NCBI GenBank assembly: GCA_035279385.1
Contig: DATEHZ010000061.1
Location: 24,630-88,629 of the forward strand
Direction of reading: 5' to 3'
DNA length: 64,000 bases
DNA from: DATGJX01 sp035279385
GTDB lineage: Bacteria; Vulcanimicrobiota; Vulcanimicrobiia; Vulcanimicrobiales; Vulcanimicrobiaceae
The notes beneath the pieces are model-generated. The model was not told the DNA's origin. It searched no databases and saw only the letters and a program-made list of their open reading frames with translations. Each line of letters begins with the position of its first letter. The stretch's first letter is position 1. The translations under genes and the position numbers were made by a program. Positions 23,742 through 32,398 of the stretch are shown piece after piece.

Positions 23742-24301
23742 AGAAAACCGCCGAAAGAGACCTGACAGCCGCGGATGTGCGCGCGCGTTTGGACGATGCC
23801 CGCGGCGAACTTGCCCAAGCGCGGGAGGATCTACCGAAGGCGCAGCGCGCAGCGGCGCGAGCGTATCTCATGCGCCAGCCGTACGATGATGCTGTGTCTG
23901 CGCGTTTCAACATCGCGCGCCTCGAAGACATAATTACCGGTTTGCAGTTGCTGCTACCGGTTGCGGAGCATCGCGATCGTTGCGTGGAGATCACCGAGTT
24001 GGAGCGTGAGAAATCGGCGTTGCAGCCGCGCATCGACACGCTCGACCGTCGTTATCGCGAGCTCATCGCCCAAACCCGCGACCTGCCCGATCCAATGGCA
24101 TCGTTTCTGGGTTCGCCGGCGCCGCACCCAAAGGTCGTGGAAAAAAATCGGGTCGGAGCGGAGCTGCGTTCACTCGAAAGCAGCCGCGATGGTATCGACT
24201 TCAGCATCGCGGCCGCAAAACAGCGCTGTGCGGATCTGGAGCGTGCCCATCCGGACGCGATCACGGAGGGCTGCGACGGCTCGAAGCGCGCAGCCGCCTA
24301 A
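23738..24301 (+). CDS. Coiled-coil protein of the mobile element
   Basis: 187 residues, ATGA-coupled to the preceding gene. Two long heptad-rich stretches (about 8-45: DVRARLDDARGELAQARED; about 85-115: ITELEREKSALQPRIDTLDR) and a third near the C-terminus suggest an elongated helical protein. No catalytic motif is visible. It could be a structural or scaffolding protein of a phage relative; this is a guess from shape only. Confidence 0.65.
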   Translation: MKKTAERDLTAADVRARLDDARGELAQAREDLPKAQRAAARAYLMRQPYDDAVSARFNIARLEDIITGLQLLLPVAEHRDRCVEITELEREKSALQPRIDTLDRRYRELIAQTRDLPDPMASFLGSPAPHPKVVEKNRVGAELRSLESSRDGIDFSIAAAKQRCADLERAHPDAITEGCDGSKRAAA

Positions 24302-24308
24302 AACCTAT

Positions 24309-24436
24309 CGCGGCAGCACTCCGCCGCGTGCGTGGTCACGTCTGCTACGGCGGGCGGACCACGAATCGTGGCCGGCGGGCTTGAATCACCCGCTGGTCCG
24401 TCCGGCCGTCGCTTTGGGGTCCATGCGGCGGCCGGG
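24309..24436 (+). ncRNA. Highly structured non-coding stretch (candidate ncRNA, origin or packaging site)
   Basis: Four helices can be drawn in 128 bases between two genes. First, CGCGGC/GCCGCG at 24309-24328. Second, an outer stem GGGCGGACC (24352-24360) with GGTCCGTCC (24395-24403) enclosing two small hairpins, ACG-AAT-CGT and GCGGG/CCCGC, as in a three-way junction. Third, CCGGCCGTCGC (24402-24412) with GCGGCGGCCGG (24425-24435), which overlaps the second by two bases. No U-tract follows, so it is not a simple terminator. Strand is arbitrary. The fold is drawn by eye. Confidence 0.45.
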
Positions 24437-24446
24437 CACTTCATTA

Positions 24447-24467
24447 CCGGTAACTCTCGATTATCGA
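24447..24467. promoter_or_regulatory. Dyad operator copy B, upstream of the J-domain gene
   Basis: CCGGTAA and TTATCGA with a 7-base spacer, ending 27 bases before the TTG start. Two positions deviate from the consensus CCGATAA-N7-TTATCGG. Confidence 0.5.
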
Positions 24468-24494
24468 CAATGCTCCGTTAGTGGAGGTGACACC

Positions 24495-25145
24495 TTGAGT
24501 GCTGCGCCGCAAGCATTTCCGCTTCAGTGGCCTGCCGGCAAACCGCGAACGCCGGCGCAGAAGCGCGAGCGCGCAAAATTCGGCAAGAAGGGCCGCGGCT
24601 GGACATCGGATCCCATCACCGGCGGCAATCGGTACGAGGGCGCAAAGTCACTGACGGTCGCCGATGCGGTCGCGCGCGTGCAGGGAGAACTCAGGCGCTT
24701 AGGCGCAACGCACCCCGTCATTTCGACGAACATCGAACTGCGGCGTGATGGTCTGCCGTACTCGAAGCAGCCGCGACTCGACGACGATCCTGGCGCCGCG
24801 GTGTACTTTCAGCTCAAGGGCAAGCCGATCGTGCTCGCCTGCGACCACTACGACCGCGTCGCGGACAACGCCGCTGCGATCGCTGCGCACGTCGACGCGA
24901 TGCGTGCGATTGAACGGCACGGCGTCGGCTCGCTTGAGCAAATGTTCGCCGGGTTCGCTGCGCTACCGCCGATATCGCCAGATGATTGGCGCGAGCCGCT
25001 CGGGCATCCGTCCACGCTGGACGAGGCAGAGCGTAATTATCGAGAGCGCATGAAGTACGCGCATCCAGACGTGGGCGGTAACGAAGCCGTCGCCGCGAGA
25101 CTTAACGCAGCAATCGCGAAAGCGCGCGAAGAGCTCGCTGCATAA
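24495..25145 (+). CDS. J-domain (DnaJ-like) protein of the mobile element
   Basis: 216 residues from a TTG start that follows GGAGGTGA by 4 bases. The last 60 residues are a J-domain: REPLGHPSTLDEAERNYRER, then MKYAHPDVGGNEAVAARLN with the HPD tripeptide that stimulates Hsp70. The N-terminal two thirds (RYEGAKSLTVADAVARVQGE, FQLKGKPIVLACDHYDRVAD) are shared by many phage and plasmid J-proteins as far as I recall. Such proteins may recruit host DnaK to replication or assembly complexes. Expression is probably controlled through dyad copy B. Confidence 0.8.
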   Translation: MSAAPQAFPLQWPAGKPRTPAQKRERAKFGKKGRGWTSDPITGGNRYEGAKSLTVADAVARVQGELRRLGATHPVISTNIELRRDGLPYSKQPRLDDDPGAAVYFQLKGKPIVLACDHYDRVADNAAAIAAHVDAMRAIERHGVGSLEQMFAGFAALPPISPDDWREPLGHPSTLDEAERNYRERMKYAHPDVGGNEAVAARLNAAIAKAREELAA

Positions 25146-25190
25146 TCATGCTACCGACTCAAAGTATGGTGCTACGGAGATTGATAAGTA

Positions 25191-25430
25191 TTACAGCGAT
25201 GCGTGGTGCTTTGGTACTGCAGAGAGACGCCAGATGATAGGCTTAGCGGTGCTATGCGTGTGGTGGTCTTGTGGTGGCAGTGAACGGTCCTTTTCGCACG
25301 CCGCTTCCCACCCACAGTTGATGCACCGGTAGATCCCGGGCTCCGGCGGTTTTTTACCAGGTGTATACGTCTTGTCGAACGCCGCATGGGTCTTCTGCGT
25401 GAATTCGGCCTGTCGCTGATAGTACGGCAT
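25191..25430 (-). CDS. Small zinc-ribbon protein
   Basis: 79 residues. The core PEPGIYRCINCGWEAACEKD with CxxC, then LPPQDHHTHSTAKPIIWRL with a His cluster, matches a common small bacterial protein with a one-sided zinc ribbon, of unknown function. It is the only minus-strand gene in this part and probably has its own AT-rich promoter in the 150 bp upstream, where I see no clear consensus. Confidence 0.75.
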   Translation of the reverse strand: MPYYQRQAEFTQKTHAAFDKTYTPGKKPPEPGIYRCINCGWEAACEKDRSLPPQDHHTHSTAKPIIWRLSAVPKHHASL

Positions 25431-25583
25431 ATTACGCCCCCGGCTGCGTTAAGAAAAAAAGGGATCTTCCACATTCAAATCCGCTTCTTACAGCTCCCGC
25501 GTTGCCCGATGGTTCTTTAGTTTTATTTGATGCGTTGACACCAGAGCACCTTATACGACGTGCTTTTGTTTTTGGAAGGAAAA

Positions 25584-25802
25584 ATGATAAAAATCGTTTT
25601 TGCGGCAGCCTCCCTGCTTTCTGTCCTTATCACCGGGGCCGACCGCTGCGCGCCGGGCTCTTCCGCTAAGCCAGGCATAGTTTGCGTGGTCGGCGCTCTA
25701 AAAAAAGGCGGCGATATTCGAAATGTGTACGCTTCCGATGGTGCGCAACTGATCGTAGAGCAAACTGATGCTGCGTGCATTCGGGATACGCACGCCAAAT
25801 GA
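25584..25802 (+). CDS. Small exported protein
   Basis: 72 residues, ATG with GGAAGGAAAA before it. Signal peptide MIKIVFAAASLLSVLITGA, then a short mature part with three cysteines (DRCAPG, GIVCVVG, DAACIRD) that could form disulfides. The stop overlaps the start of the next exported protein (ATGA), so they form a pair. An open frame eight codons longer lacks a ribosome site. Function unknown. Confidence 0.6.
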   Translation: MIKIVFAAASLLSVLITGADRCAPGSSAKPGIVCVVGALKKGGDIRNVYASDGAQLIVEQTDAACIRDTHAK

Positions 25803-26635
25803 GAAATGCAATTTTACGCGTCGCACTGGCAATTGCTGCTTTCGCGCTGCTTGGTGCATTCGCGAGCAATCAGCTGATGTCTAGAAACGACGTTTATGCT
25901 CAGATCGGCACCGCGTTCTCGTGGGCCGGCACGGCGCAAGCGTCATGGAACGGCGATCACACCATGGTGAACTGCTCCGACTTCTTCACGTACATTAAGT
26001 CGGACGGTTCCAGTTGCACGACGTTGTACGGAACGAACGGCGCTCATCAGATCATGAATTGGTCGCAGATGCAGCAGCACGCGGTCAACTCTACACCGGT
26101 TTCGCATACCCCGATCTTGTCGAACAATACCTTTGCCGGGGCCGTCTTCAGCCCGTGGACCGCCGACGGGTCGGCAACCTGTTCCGCGAACTTCGCCGCC
26201 TCGACGACCGATCAGGAAGGCACCGACGGCGGCAGTGCGACGGGCAATTCAAGCAACGGAACGTGCACCATTGGGATGAGCCAGACGTTCAACGTTACCG
26301 CTGCTCCGACGAGCCAATCGCTTTCGTTTTACTATGAGACTCCCAATGTATCCGCCGGCGACGGAATCAACTGCACGGCGGGAACGGGATCGGCAACAAT
26401 CACGATCAAGCTCAACGGTACGACGATCTCTACCATTACCAACCCCACCTACGATTCGTCCTGGCACCCGGTGAGCACGCCCATCAGCGCCATGGTATCT
26501 GGAAGCAACACGCTGGATATTACGGTATCGCTCACGGCCGCTTCCGGAACGACCGGAAGCCCAGCGTGCACTACACATCAATACGCCCAACAACACGTGT
26601 ACATCGACAACGTTCAATTAACCGCGACGTACTAG
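25799..26635 (+). CDS. Exported Ser/Thr/Asn-rich beta protein
   Basis: 278 residues. One N-terminal hydrophobic helix (ILRVALAIAAFALLGAFAS) serves as signal or anchor. The mature part is low in charge and rich in Ser, Thr, Gly and Asn, with a jelly-roll look (TFAGAVFSPWTADGSATCSA, SLSFYYETPNVSAGDGINCT, YDSSWHPVSTPIS, HVYIDNVQLTATY), resembling carbohydrate-binding or discoidin-like beta sandwiches. It could be a surface adhesin carried as cargo. ATGA-coupled to the preceding small exported protein. Confidence 0.7.
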   Translation: MRNAILRVALAIAAFALLGAFASNQLMSRNDVYAQIGTAFSWAGTAQASWNGDHTMVNCSDFFTYIKSDGSSCTTLYGTNGAHQIMNWSQMQQHAVNSTPVSHTPILSNNTFAGAVFSPWTADGSATCSANFAASTTDQEGTDGGSATGNSSNGTCTIGMSQTFNVTAAPTSQSLSFYYETPNVSAGDGINCTAGTGSATITIKLNGTTISTITNPTYDSSWHPVSTPISAMVSGSNTLDITVSLTAASGTTGSPACTTHQYAQQHVYIDNVQLTATY

Positions 26636-26667
26636 CCTCGTGCGGCGCAATTTATACCTTTCGAATT

Positions 26668-26706
26668 TGCGAAAAATGGAAAAGGGACCGACTGCATCGA
26701 TCCCCT
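26668..26706 (-). terminator. Terminator between two convergent cargo genes
   Basis: GGGACCGA (26684-26691) and TCGATCCC (26697-26704) pair with one mismatch around a CTGCA loop. On the minus strand TTTTCCATTTTTC follows, closing the lipoprotein transcript. Confidence 0.6.
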
Positions 26707-26726
26707 TCGTCAGGTCACGGACGTGG

Positions 26727-27653
26727 CTAGTATGTAAATGCGCCGGCGGACGCGAGCATGTAACCGGCAAAGATGTCCTGGTTCGGATCGCTTGCCCCGA
26801 AGATCGCCCACTTGCCGATACGTCCATCATGCGTTTTGAAGCAGTACGTGTTCGGGCTCGATCCGTTGAACGTCGAGATACTCACGCTGGTCGCAGCGCT
26901 GGGAATGGCTCCGCAGGCGCTCGTGGTCGTGACATTCATCAGCGCGTTGTAGCCGGCCGCGACCGCGCCATACGGAAAGACGACTTGCGAAGGGCTGGTT
27001 GACGCATCGAGATAGACATCGGTATCCGCCTGCGTGTCGGCCTGCTCGCTCACGCCGTTCGCGTCGAACATCGCGCCCGTCAGGAAGTGGAACAAGTCCG
27101 TCGTGTCGAGCGACGATCGCAGCCCCATCCCGCGGTAGGTCAGTAGCGAGAGTTTTTGGGTGGTACCCAGTGACGTCATCGTGATCGTCGTTTGACCCGA
27201 GGTCGTCGGCAAGCCGACGACCTCGGCATTGAATACCTGCTGACAACTGCAGTTATTCAGCGGCCACGTCGGATACGTGGTCGGAATCGGCGCGGGGTTG
27301 CCGGTTTGACTCCATGTGACCGAGGGCAACGGGCTCGGGATCGCCGATCCGTCCGTCGTGTCGAGCACTGCCTGAGCCTCAACGCCGATCGTGTTCGGCG
27401 CGCCGCTGATATATGCGTCCGGAACGGCAAGTTGCTGTGTCGGGATGATTTGCCCGACGACGGTCGCCATCGGCGACGTCATTACAGAGCGAAACAGGCT
27501 TTGCGGCGTTGAGCCGGAGGATCCGAACGTCGCGAGCACCTTGGCGGCTTTCGGTTGCATTGTCGGCAGTACGCTGGGCGAACCGCTGCCTCCGCCGCAT
27601 CCGGCAAGCGCACAGGCGGAAACGGCGACGACGATGAGCGTGAAACGAATCAT
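26727..27653 (-). CDS. Secreted lipoprotein of unknown function
   Basis: 308 residues with a lipoprotein signal (MIRFTLIVVAVSACALAGCG; Cys at about 19) followed by a Gly/Ser spacer. The mature part is neutral, Thr/Ser-rich and beta-like (AVLDTTDGSAIPSPLPSVTW, TTSGQTTITMTSLGTTQKL, FKTHDGRIGKWAIFGASDP). No family recognised. Convergent with the exported beta protein, with a terminator between. Probably cell-surface cargo of the element. Confidence 0.7.
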   Translation of the reverse strand: MIRFTLIVVAVSACALAGCGGGSGSPSVLPTMQPKAAKVLATFGSSGSTPQSLFRSVMTSPMATVVGQIIPTQQLAVPDAYISGAPNTIGVEAQAVLDTTDGSAIPSPLPSVTWSQTGNPAPIPTTYPTWPLNNCSCQQVFNAEVVGLPTTSGQTTITMTSLGTTQKLSLLTYRGMGLRSSLDTTDLFHFLTGAMFDANGVSEQADTQADTDVYLDASTSPSQVVFPYGAVAAGYNALMNVTTTSACGAIPSAATSVSISTFNGSSPNTYCFKTHDGRIGKWAIFGASDPNQDIFAGYMLASAGAFTY

Positions 27654-27749
27654 GTTGTGATTTATACCTCCGCGCCAATCTTACCAAAGGCGCTCGGCGG
27701 CCGCGTTGCCGATAACAATTCCACGCACAAAATTGCGCCGCACGCGCTA

Positions 27750-27770
27750 CCGATAATCAAACCTTATCGG
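27750..27770. promoter_or_regulatory. Dyad operator copy C (perfect), upstream of the tape-measure operon
   Basis: CCGATAA and TTATCGG form a perfect 7+7 dyad with a 7-base spacer, 43 bases before the ATG of the first gene. A further half-site CCGATAA lies 41 bases to the left. Confidence 0.6.
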
Positions 27771-27813
27771 AACCAGCGATGCGCAAAGTCAAGATAGCCG
27801 GGGGTTACGGAAG

Positions 27814-28230
27814 ATGACTGCTCACGTCGCGCGAGACAGCGCGCTGGTGGATGAGTCGATGCAAATGCAGACCGCCAGCATTCATGCGGCAGAGCTGGCG
27901 AAATCGGCCTTTGAGGCCGCCAAGTATAGGGCGCTTGCGTTGACGTGGGCGCACACTATAGACCTGCTGGACACGTATCTTGCACCAGCGAACAGTCTTG
28001 AAGAGCTCCGCCGCGACATGCCGCTCCTCATCTGGGCGATACACACGTTGTGTAGCGCGATGCTGGACCAGACGCCCTCGCCTGAGCCGGTTGGAACGCA
28101 TCCCGCGTTTGCCCGCATATCGAGGCGTGACGCGACGCGGATCCTGCGCGAGATGCGCGACGGCATCGTCGATGAGCGCTATGAAAAACTGCGGCGCCGC
28201 TGCGCCAATCTACTTCCGGAGGTCGCGTAA
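27814..28230 (+). CDS. Unknown protein preceding the tape-measure gene
   Basis: 138 residues, helical and soluble (ELAKSAFEAAKYRALALTWA, RRDATRILREMRDGIVDERY). The stop is directly followed by the ATG of the tape-measure gene. In tailed phages the gene before the tape measure is often a tail assembly chaperone, and this position and size would fit, but I see no sequence motif proving it. No slippery frameshift sequence was noticed. Confidence 0.6.
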   Translation: MTAHVARDSALVDESMQMQTASIHAAELAKSAFEAAKYRALALTWAHTIDLLDTYLAPANSLEELRRDMPLLIWAIHTLCSAMLDQTPSPEPVGTHPAFARISRRDATRILREMRDGIVDERYEKLRRRCANLLPEVA

Positions 28231-30615
28231 ATGGCTGGTACCGATCCATATAGACTCTGGGTTGAATTTCGGGTCAAGGATTACACGTCCGAGAACCTGG
28301 CCAACATCAGCAAATCCGTCCGCGCGACGAAAGAGCAAACCGCGGCCCTCAAAAAAGAGCTCGCCGGTATCCGCGCGCAGTCAATGATCCCGACGTCGGC
28401 TCTTCAAGCACGGCAGCAGATGCTGCGGATTGCTCGAGAGGAAGCCGTCGTCGGCGAGCGGCTCGCAACGACCTCCACCCGTAAGGAGCGGCAAGCGCTC
28501 TCGACGCGTCTGCAAGCTCTGCGGATCGCGCAGCGAGACATGTCGGTCACGCGTCAGACGCTGGCGTTCAAGGAACAGCAAGGGGCGGCGGAAGAGAAAG
28601 TCGCTGCCGCGAACGCGCAAGTCCTCGCCGTGGCGAGGGACCTCTCCGAAATCCGCGCGCGCGGACTCGGTCAGGCGACGGATCTCACCGAACTGCGCCG
28701 CGAGCAGCTGGAACTCGCCCGAGAAGAAGCGGCGATCCGCGAGCAACTCGCGACGACGGTCGATCTCGCCGAACGCGCAGCGCTGCAAAGCCGATTGGAA
28801 GCCGTGGGTCTGGCGGAGCGGGAGCTGCAGATCCGCCGGCAGACGCTGGGCGTCGACAAGGCCGATCGCAAAGCCCGTCTTGAAGCCTTAGCGCAGGTCG
28901 GTCACGGCGTGAATCACGTCGGCACCAATCTGATGTTCACCGGCGGCGGTATCTTCGCAGGTCTGGCCTATGCCACGCAAAAGGCGATGGTGTTCGACCA
29001 AACGGCGCTGGAAACGGACATGGCGCTCGGCGGGTACACCCGTTCCGCGGCGCAGCGGCAGTCCGACATTCGCGCGCTTCAAAAAGCGGCGATGATCGGC
29101 TCCGAGGCGACGGGATTCTTCAGCGCCCAGGACATTCTCGAAGGCTTGAAGATGGCCGCGAGCTCCGGTTCGCGTCCGCTCGTCGAGAAGATGGGCATGG
29201 GGGTCTTCACGCAGATCGCTCCCTCGCTCAGCCAGTTCATGGACGTGCTCGGCCGGCTCAAGGGCGAGTCCGCCGGGCAAGCCGCGAAGGAAGCGATTCA
29301 GACCGCGCACATGTTCGGCGCCTACAAGCCGGCCGATATCGCGCGCGTGCTGAACGCGCAGGCCGCGCTCACGCTGTTGATGCCGGACAAAATGTCCACC
29401 GCGGTCAATACGCTTGCGTACGCCGCTCCGGCGGGCGTGCAGCTCGCTGGGATCCCGCAAGAAGCCATCCTCGCGCTCTTGGCGACGGCAGACCAATCCG
29501 GTCTGGGTCACGGCCGCGCCGGCGCGCGCCTGAAAAACTACATCGAAGCGGTCGCTCTGCACCAATCAGCGCCACGGGAGCGCGCGAAGGCCGCGCTGGG
29601 TATCCACAACGCCGTCAATCCGGACGGCAGCGTCGACCTGATGCGTTCGTTCGAGATCCTCATGGCGGATCGCAAACGCATGGGTGCACAGGCATTCCGC
29701 GATGCGGCCACTACTGCATTTGGTCAGCAAGGCGTCATCGTCGCCGCGATGTTCGGCGACGAGAGCAAGCAGAGCATGTTCAACGCCAATCGCGCGGTTA
29801 TCGAACAGGCGATCCAGCACGGCGATCTGAGCACGATCCAAAACCTGATGAAGGGCACGGCGCTTGGAAAAGAAGCGCAGGCCATGGCTCGTCTGAACAA
29901 CGACCTCATCGAATTCGGCCGCTCTGGGATTCCGATCGCGACGAAGTTCTTCGACACGATCAACCCGAAGCTCAAACAGTTCGGTGACTGGATGCAAGCG
30001 CATCCGAAAGCCACGGATCGCCTCTTCAACGACCTGGTTGACGTTGGTGGCGGAATGCTTGCGTTCGGAGCGGCCTTCAAGGTATTCGGAACCGCACTGG
30101 CCGTACCGCTGGGCATCTTCAAGACGCTGCAGGCGCTGAAGATGGCGAAGGATCTGGGCACGATCGCGAAGGCGGTAAAGACGCTGGGGCTCGTGGAATC
30201 CGCAGCGGCGCCCGAGGCGGAAGCCCTGGCCGGCATCGGCACCATCAGCGCGGGAACGGTCGCGGCGGTGACCGGTGCTGTCGCTGCCGTCGCCGGTCTG
30301 CTCTACGGCGTCGTCTACGATGAGAAGCACCCGACGCCATCATTCACGGGTCTTGGCCCCGCTGCGGACGCGACGGCGGCAAACTACGGTTTGCTCGGAA
30401 CGCAAACGGCATACACTCCTCTCGGTCCCGGCAAGACGACAGCCGATCTTTCCGCGCTCAAAGCGAAAGTCGAATTCGAACTGCCAAAAAATATGCCGCG
30501 CGGCACGCGCGTGACGGTTCACGCGCACCTGCAAAGCATCATGGGCACGAATCCGCGGTCAGTCGCGCTACCGAAGCCGGTGACGGTCGGCGGGATGTCC
30601 TTCGGGACGCCTTAA
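28231..30615 (+). CDS. Phage tail tape-measure protein (TP901-type)
   Basis: 794 residues. Residues ~20-220 are coiled coil with internally repetitive helices (EEAVVGERLATTSTRKERQA versus EEAAIREQLATTVDLAERAA). The conserved tape-measure core follows (MFTGGGIFAGLAYATQKAMV, LALLATADQSGLGHGRAGAR, AFGQQGVIVAAMFG), then hydrophobic helices around 600-700. Tape-measure proteins set tail length and help eject DNA. No other tail, capsid, portal or terminase gene was recognised in the window, so this one is isolated or its partners are too diverged to see. Confidence 0.8.
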   Translation: MAGTDPYRLWVEFRVKDYTSENLANISKSVRATKEQTAALKKELAGIRAQSMIPTSALQARQQMLRIAREEAVVGERLATTSTRKERQALSTRLQALRIAQRDMSVTRQTLAFKEQQGAAEEKVAAANAQVLAVARDLSEIRARGLGQATDLTELRREQLELAREEAAIREQLATTVDLAERAALQSRLEAVGLAERELQIRRQTLGVDKADRKARLEALAQVGHGVNHVGTNLMFTGGGIFAGLAYATQKAMVFDQTALETDMALGGYTRSAAQRQSDIRALQKAAMIGSEATGFFSAQDILEGLKMAASSGSRPLVEKMGMGVFTQIAPSLSQFMDVLGRLKGESAGQAAKEAIQTAHMFGAYKPADIARVLNAQAALTLLMPDKMSTAVNTLAYAAPAGVQLAGIPQEAILALLATADQSGLGHGRAGARLKNYIEAVALHQSAPRERAKAALGIHNAVNPDGSVDLMRSFEILMADRKRMGAQAFRDAATTAFGQQGVIVAAMFGDESKQSMFNANRAVIEQAIQHGDLSTIQNLMKGTALGKEAQAMARLNNDLIEFGRSGIPIATKFFDTINPKLKQFGDWMQAHPKATDRLFNDLVDVGGGMLAFGAAFKVFGTALAVPLGIFKTLQALKMAKDLGTIAKAVKTLGLVESAAAPEAEALAGIGTISAGTVAAVTGAVAAVAGLLYGVVYDEKHPTPSFTGLGPAADATAANYGLLGTQTAYTPLGPGKTTADLSALKAKVEFELPKNMPRGTRVTVHAHLQSIMGTNPRSVALPKPVTVGGMSFGTP

Positions 30616-31055
30616 TGCTGCCACGGCAACGCGCCGCACTTCGAAAGAAGAACCAGCACAATAACTAGCAGCGCAATCCACAATAGCGCATAGATGACCT
30701 GCAAGGCGGCCTGCACGATGAGTGCGAGGTCGAGCAGCAATCCGCCGAGGCCGGCGAACAGCATGCGCCACGCTTGTCGCTTAGATAGTCTCGCCTGAGG
30801 CGGCGTCGTAATCACAGGCGCCCTGCGCGGTTCGAAAGCTGTGGGTTCCGGGTCGTGGATGCGAGCGCAAAACGGCGCGCTTTCATCCTCGGCTGCGCGG
30901 TTGGAGCGTGCGGCAAATTCGGACTCGATGTCCCAGGTATTGGGATCGGTATCACGGTCGGTTTCGGCTTGGTCCGCATCCTCGTCGTCTTCGTTATCGA
31001 CGAACGGGGCGGCCCAGCCGCTGACCCCGCGCTTGCGGTTCATAGCTGAAAGCAT
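30612..31055 (-). CDS. Membrane-anchored unknown protein
   Basis: 147 residues. The first 90 are acidic and disordered (DNEDDEDADQAETDRDTDPN). Near the C-terminus a hydrophobic region (MLFAGLGGLLLDLALIVQAA, then LLWIALLVIVLVLL) gives one long or two short membrane helices. Its stop overlaps the tape-measure stop by 4 bp (convergent). The upstream region contains dyad copy D. No family recognised. Confidence 0.65.
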   Translation of the reverse strand: MLSAMNRKRGVSGWAAPFVDNEDDEDADQAETDRDTDPNTWDIESEFAARSNRAAEDESAPFCARIHDPEPTAFEPRRAPVITTPPQARLSKRQAWRMLFAGLGGLLLDLALIVQAALQVIYALLWIALLVIVLVLLSKCGALPWQH

Positions 31056-31081
31056 AGTTCAGCCGAGTAGATGCCACACTG

Positions 31082-31102
31082 CCGATAACCGCAAATTATC
31101 GA
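31082..31102. promoter_or_regulatory. Dyad operator copy D, between divergent genes
   Basis: CCGATAA and TTATCGA with a 7-base spacer (CCGCAAA), 26 bases from the start of the minus-strand gene at 31055 and upstream of the plus-strand genes at 31307 onward. Confidence 0.6.
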
Positions 31103-31237
31103 GCGCCTCAATTCGCGGGTGCGGCAAAGGTTAATATTCTGTGATTTTCACCACGACCGACGGCGACGCAGTCATCAGCGGAGGAGGACGTACGGCTTTG
31201 GGGCGGAAGCGCGCTTCATGTCCGCTGCGCATAGAGG

Positions 31238-31258
31238 TGGGGCGCTTCCCCTTTTTTC
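31238..31258 (+). terminator. Weak hairpin with T-tract in the 250-bp intergenic region
   Basis: GGGG-CGCTT-CCCC followed by TTTTTT. A 12-base palindrome GAAGCGCGCTTC lies at 31205-31216. The interval 31056-31306 otherwise holds dyad copy D, a possible AT-rich promoter (TTAATATT near 31131) and a half-site TTATCGG at about 31276; I see no convincing gene there. Confidence 0.35.
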
Positions 31259-31306
31259 CGAAACCCGGGCTTCGTCGTGCTCGTTATCGGGTAAGGAGAT
31301 AGCAGA

Positions 31307-31567
31307 GTGACCATTATGTACGCACCGAGCCGGCGGGCCTTCAACCGTGACCGTCGTCCGGACAGCCCGCAGAAGATCGTCAACGATGCGGTGCGCAGCC
31401 TCCACGTGCGCTGCCTTGGCGTTGATGGAACACTTCTCATTTTTCAGCGCACAAACCGAGCTTCGCACGATCTCAACGCTCTAACGCAACAGATCGCCCA
31501 GCGGCTTCTTCAGAACGAAGATCTGCGTGAAGCGCTGAGCGGGATTACCGGCATAAGATTGCTGTAG
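31307..31567 (+). CDS. Small basic unknown protein
   Basis: 86 residues from a GTG that follows AAGGAG by 9 bases; an ATG three codons later is an alternative. Sequence: MTIMYAPSRRAFNRDRRPDS, VNDAVRSLHVRCLGVDGTLL, QRTNRASHDLNALTQQIAQR. Soluble. No family recognised. Confidence 0.55.
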   Translation: MTIMYAPSRRAFNRDRRPDSPQKIVNDAVRSLHVRCLGVDGTLLIFQRTNRASHDLNALTQQIAQRLLQNEDLREALSGITGIRLL

Positions 31568-31592
31568 GCCGGCGCTGCGCGCCGTCGGGTGG

Positions 31593-32375
31593 GTGTGGTT
31601 CCTCGCGCTGGGGATTCCGGCCGTCGCTATCGGATTTGTGTCATGGCTATATGTCCACCAATGGTTGGCGCTTGCACATGGCTCAAGCGTAATACAGTGC
31701 GCGTTCGGCAATCCAGTTTGTAGCGTTGCGGTAGCGACATGGGCCTTGGTGCTGTTCACGATTTTTGCGTTTGCCGCTGCGGCGTCTGCGGCGATTTTCG
31801 CGAAGTGGGCGTTCAATAACGAGATCGAGCCGAGGCTAGGCGAGGATGCCTGCACGAATCGCCGTTGCACGCGACGCGATCGCGTCTGGTACCTTTCTTC
31901 GGACATCGAATTTCTGCCTAAACGTCCGCTGGGCAGCACAGAGAAGCAGTATCGAAAAGTGCATCACGCTTTTACGAACCTAGGGCGCAACGCCCTGGGG
32001 AACGTCGTGGTCAAGGTCTGTTTTCTGGATAAGGACGGCTTTCCGTCCCCCGAATTTGACATGCCACTTGGAAACCTCGGTGTAGCGGACCTGCACCGCG
32101 AACGGCACGTCGAAATTCGTATCCACGAGGATCTTTACGACGATGGCGACGTCTTCATTCGATTTAATTCGGCGTCAGCCGACGGCAAAAAGATCAAGGC
32201 GTTCTTGAAGGTCGATCCCGAAGTGCCAACGGCGCAGAATCTGTTCATCCTGCCAAACTCCCAGCTATCCATGGGAGAGCTAATGCGCGAAGTGCGCCGA
32301 ACCGAATTGAAACCTGGTCGTTCGAATCGCCGACGCGAAGCCGAGGCCGGACACGTGCAGGAAGACGACGAGTGA
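31593..32375 (+). CDS. Bitopic or double-spanning membrane protein of unknown function
   Basis: 260 residues, GTG start. Two hydrophobic helices (about 2-25 and 45-75: VAVATWALVLFTIFAFAAAA) are followed by a soluble beta-rich domain (VWYLSSDIEFLPKRPLGSTE, VKVCFLDKDGFPSPEFDMPL, HEDLYDDGDVFIRFNS). Two-helix anchors with a cytosolic domain are common among phage-defence effectors, but no effector motif was recognised here. Confidence 0.65.
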   Translation: MWFLALGIPAVAIGFVSWLYVHQWLALAHGSSVIQCAFGNPVCSVAVATWALVLFTIFAFAAAASAAIFAKWAFNNEIEPRLGEDACTNRRCTRRDRVWYLSSDIEFLPKRPLGSTEKQYRKVHHAFTNLGRNALGNVVVKVCFLDKDGFPSPEFDMPLGNLGVADLHRERHVEIRIHEDLYDDGDVFIRFNSASADGKKIKAFLKVDPEVPTAQNLFILPNSQLSMGELMREVRRTELKPGRSNRRREAEAGHVQEDDE

Positions 32376-32398
32376 TGCTCTTCCGCGATTAGCTGGCG

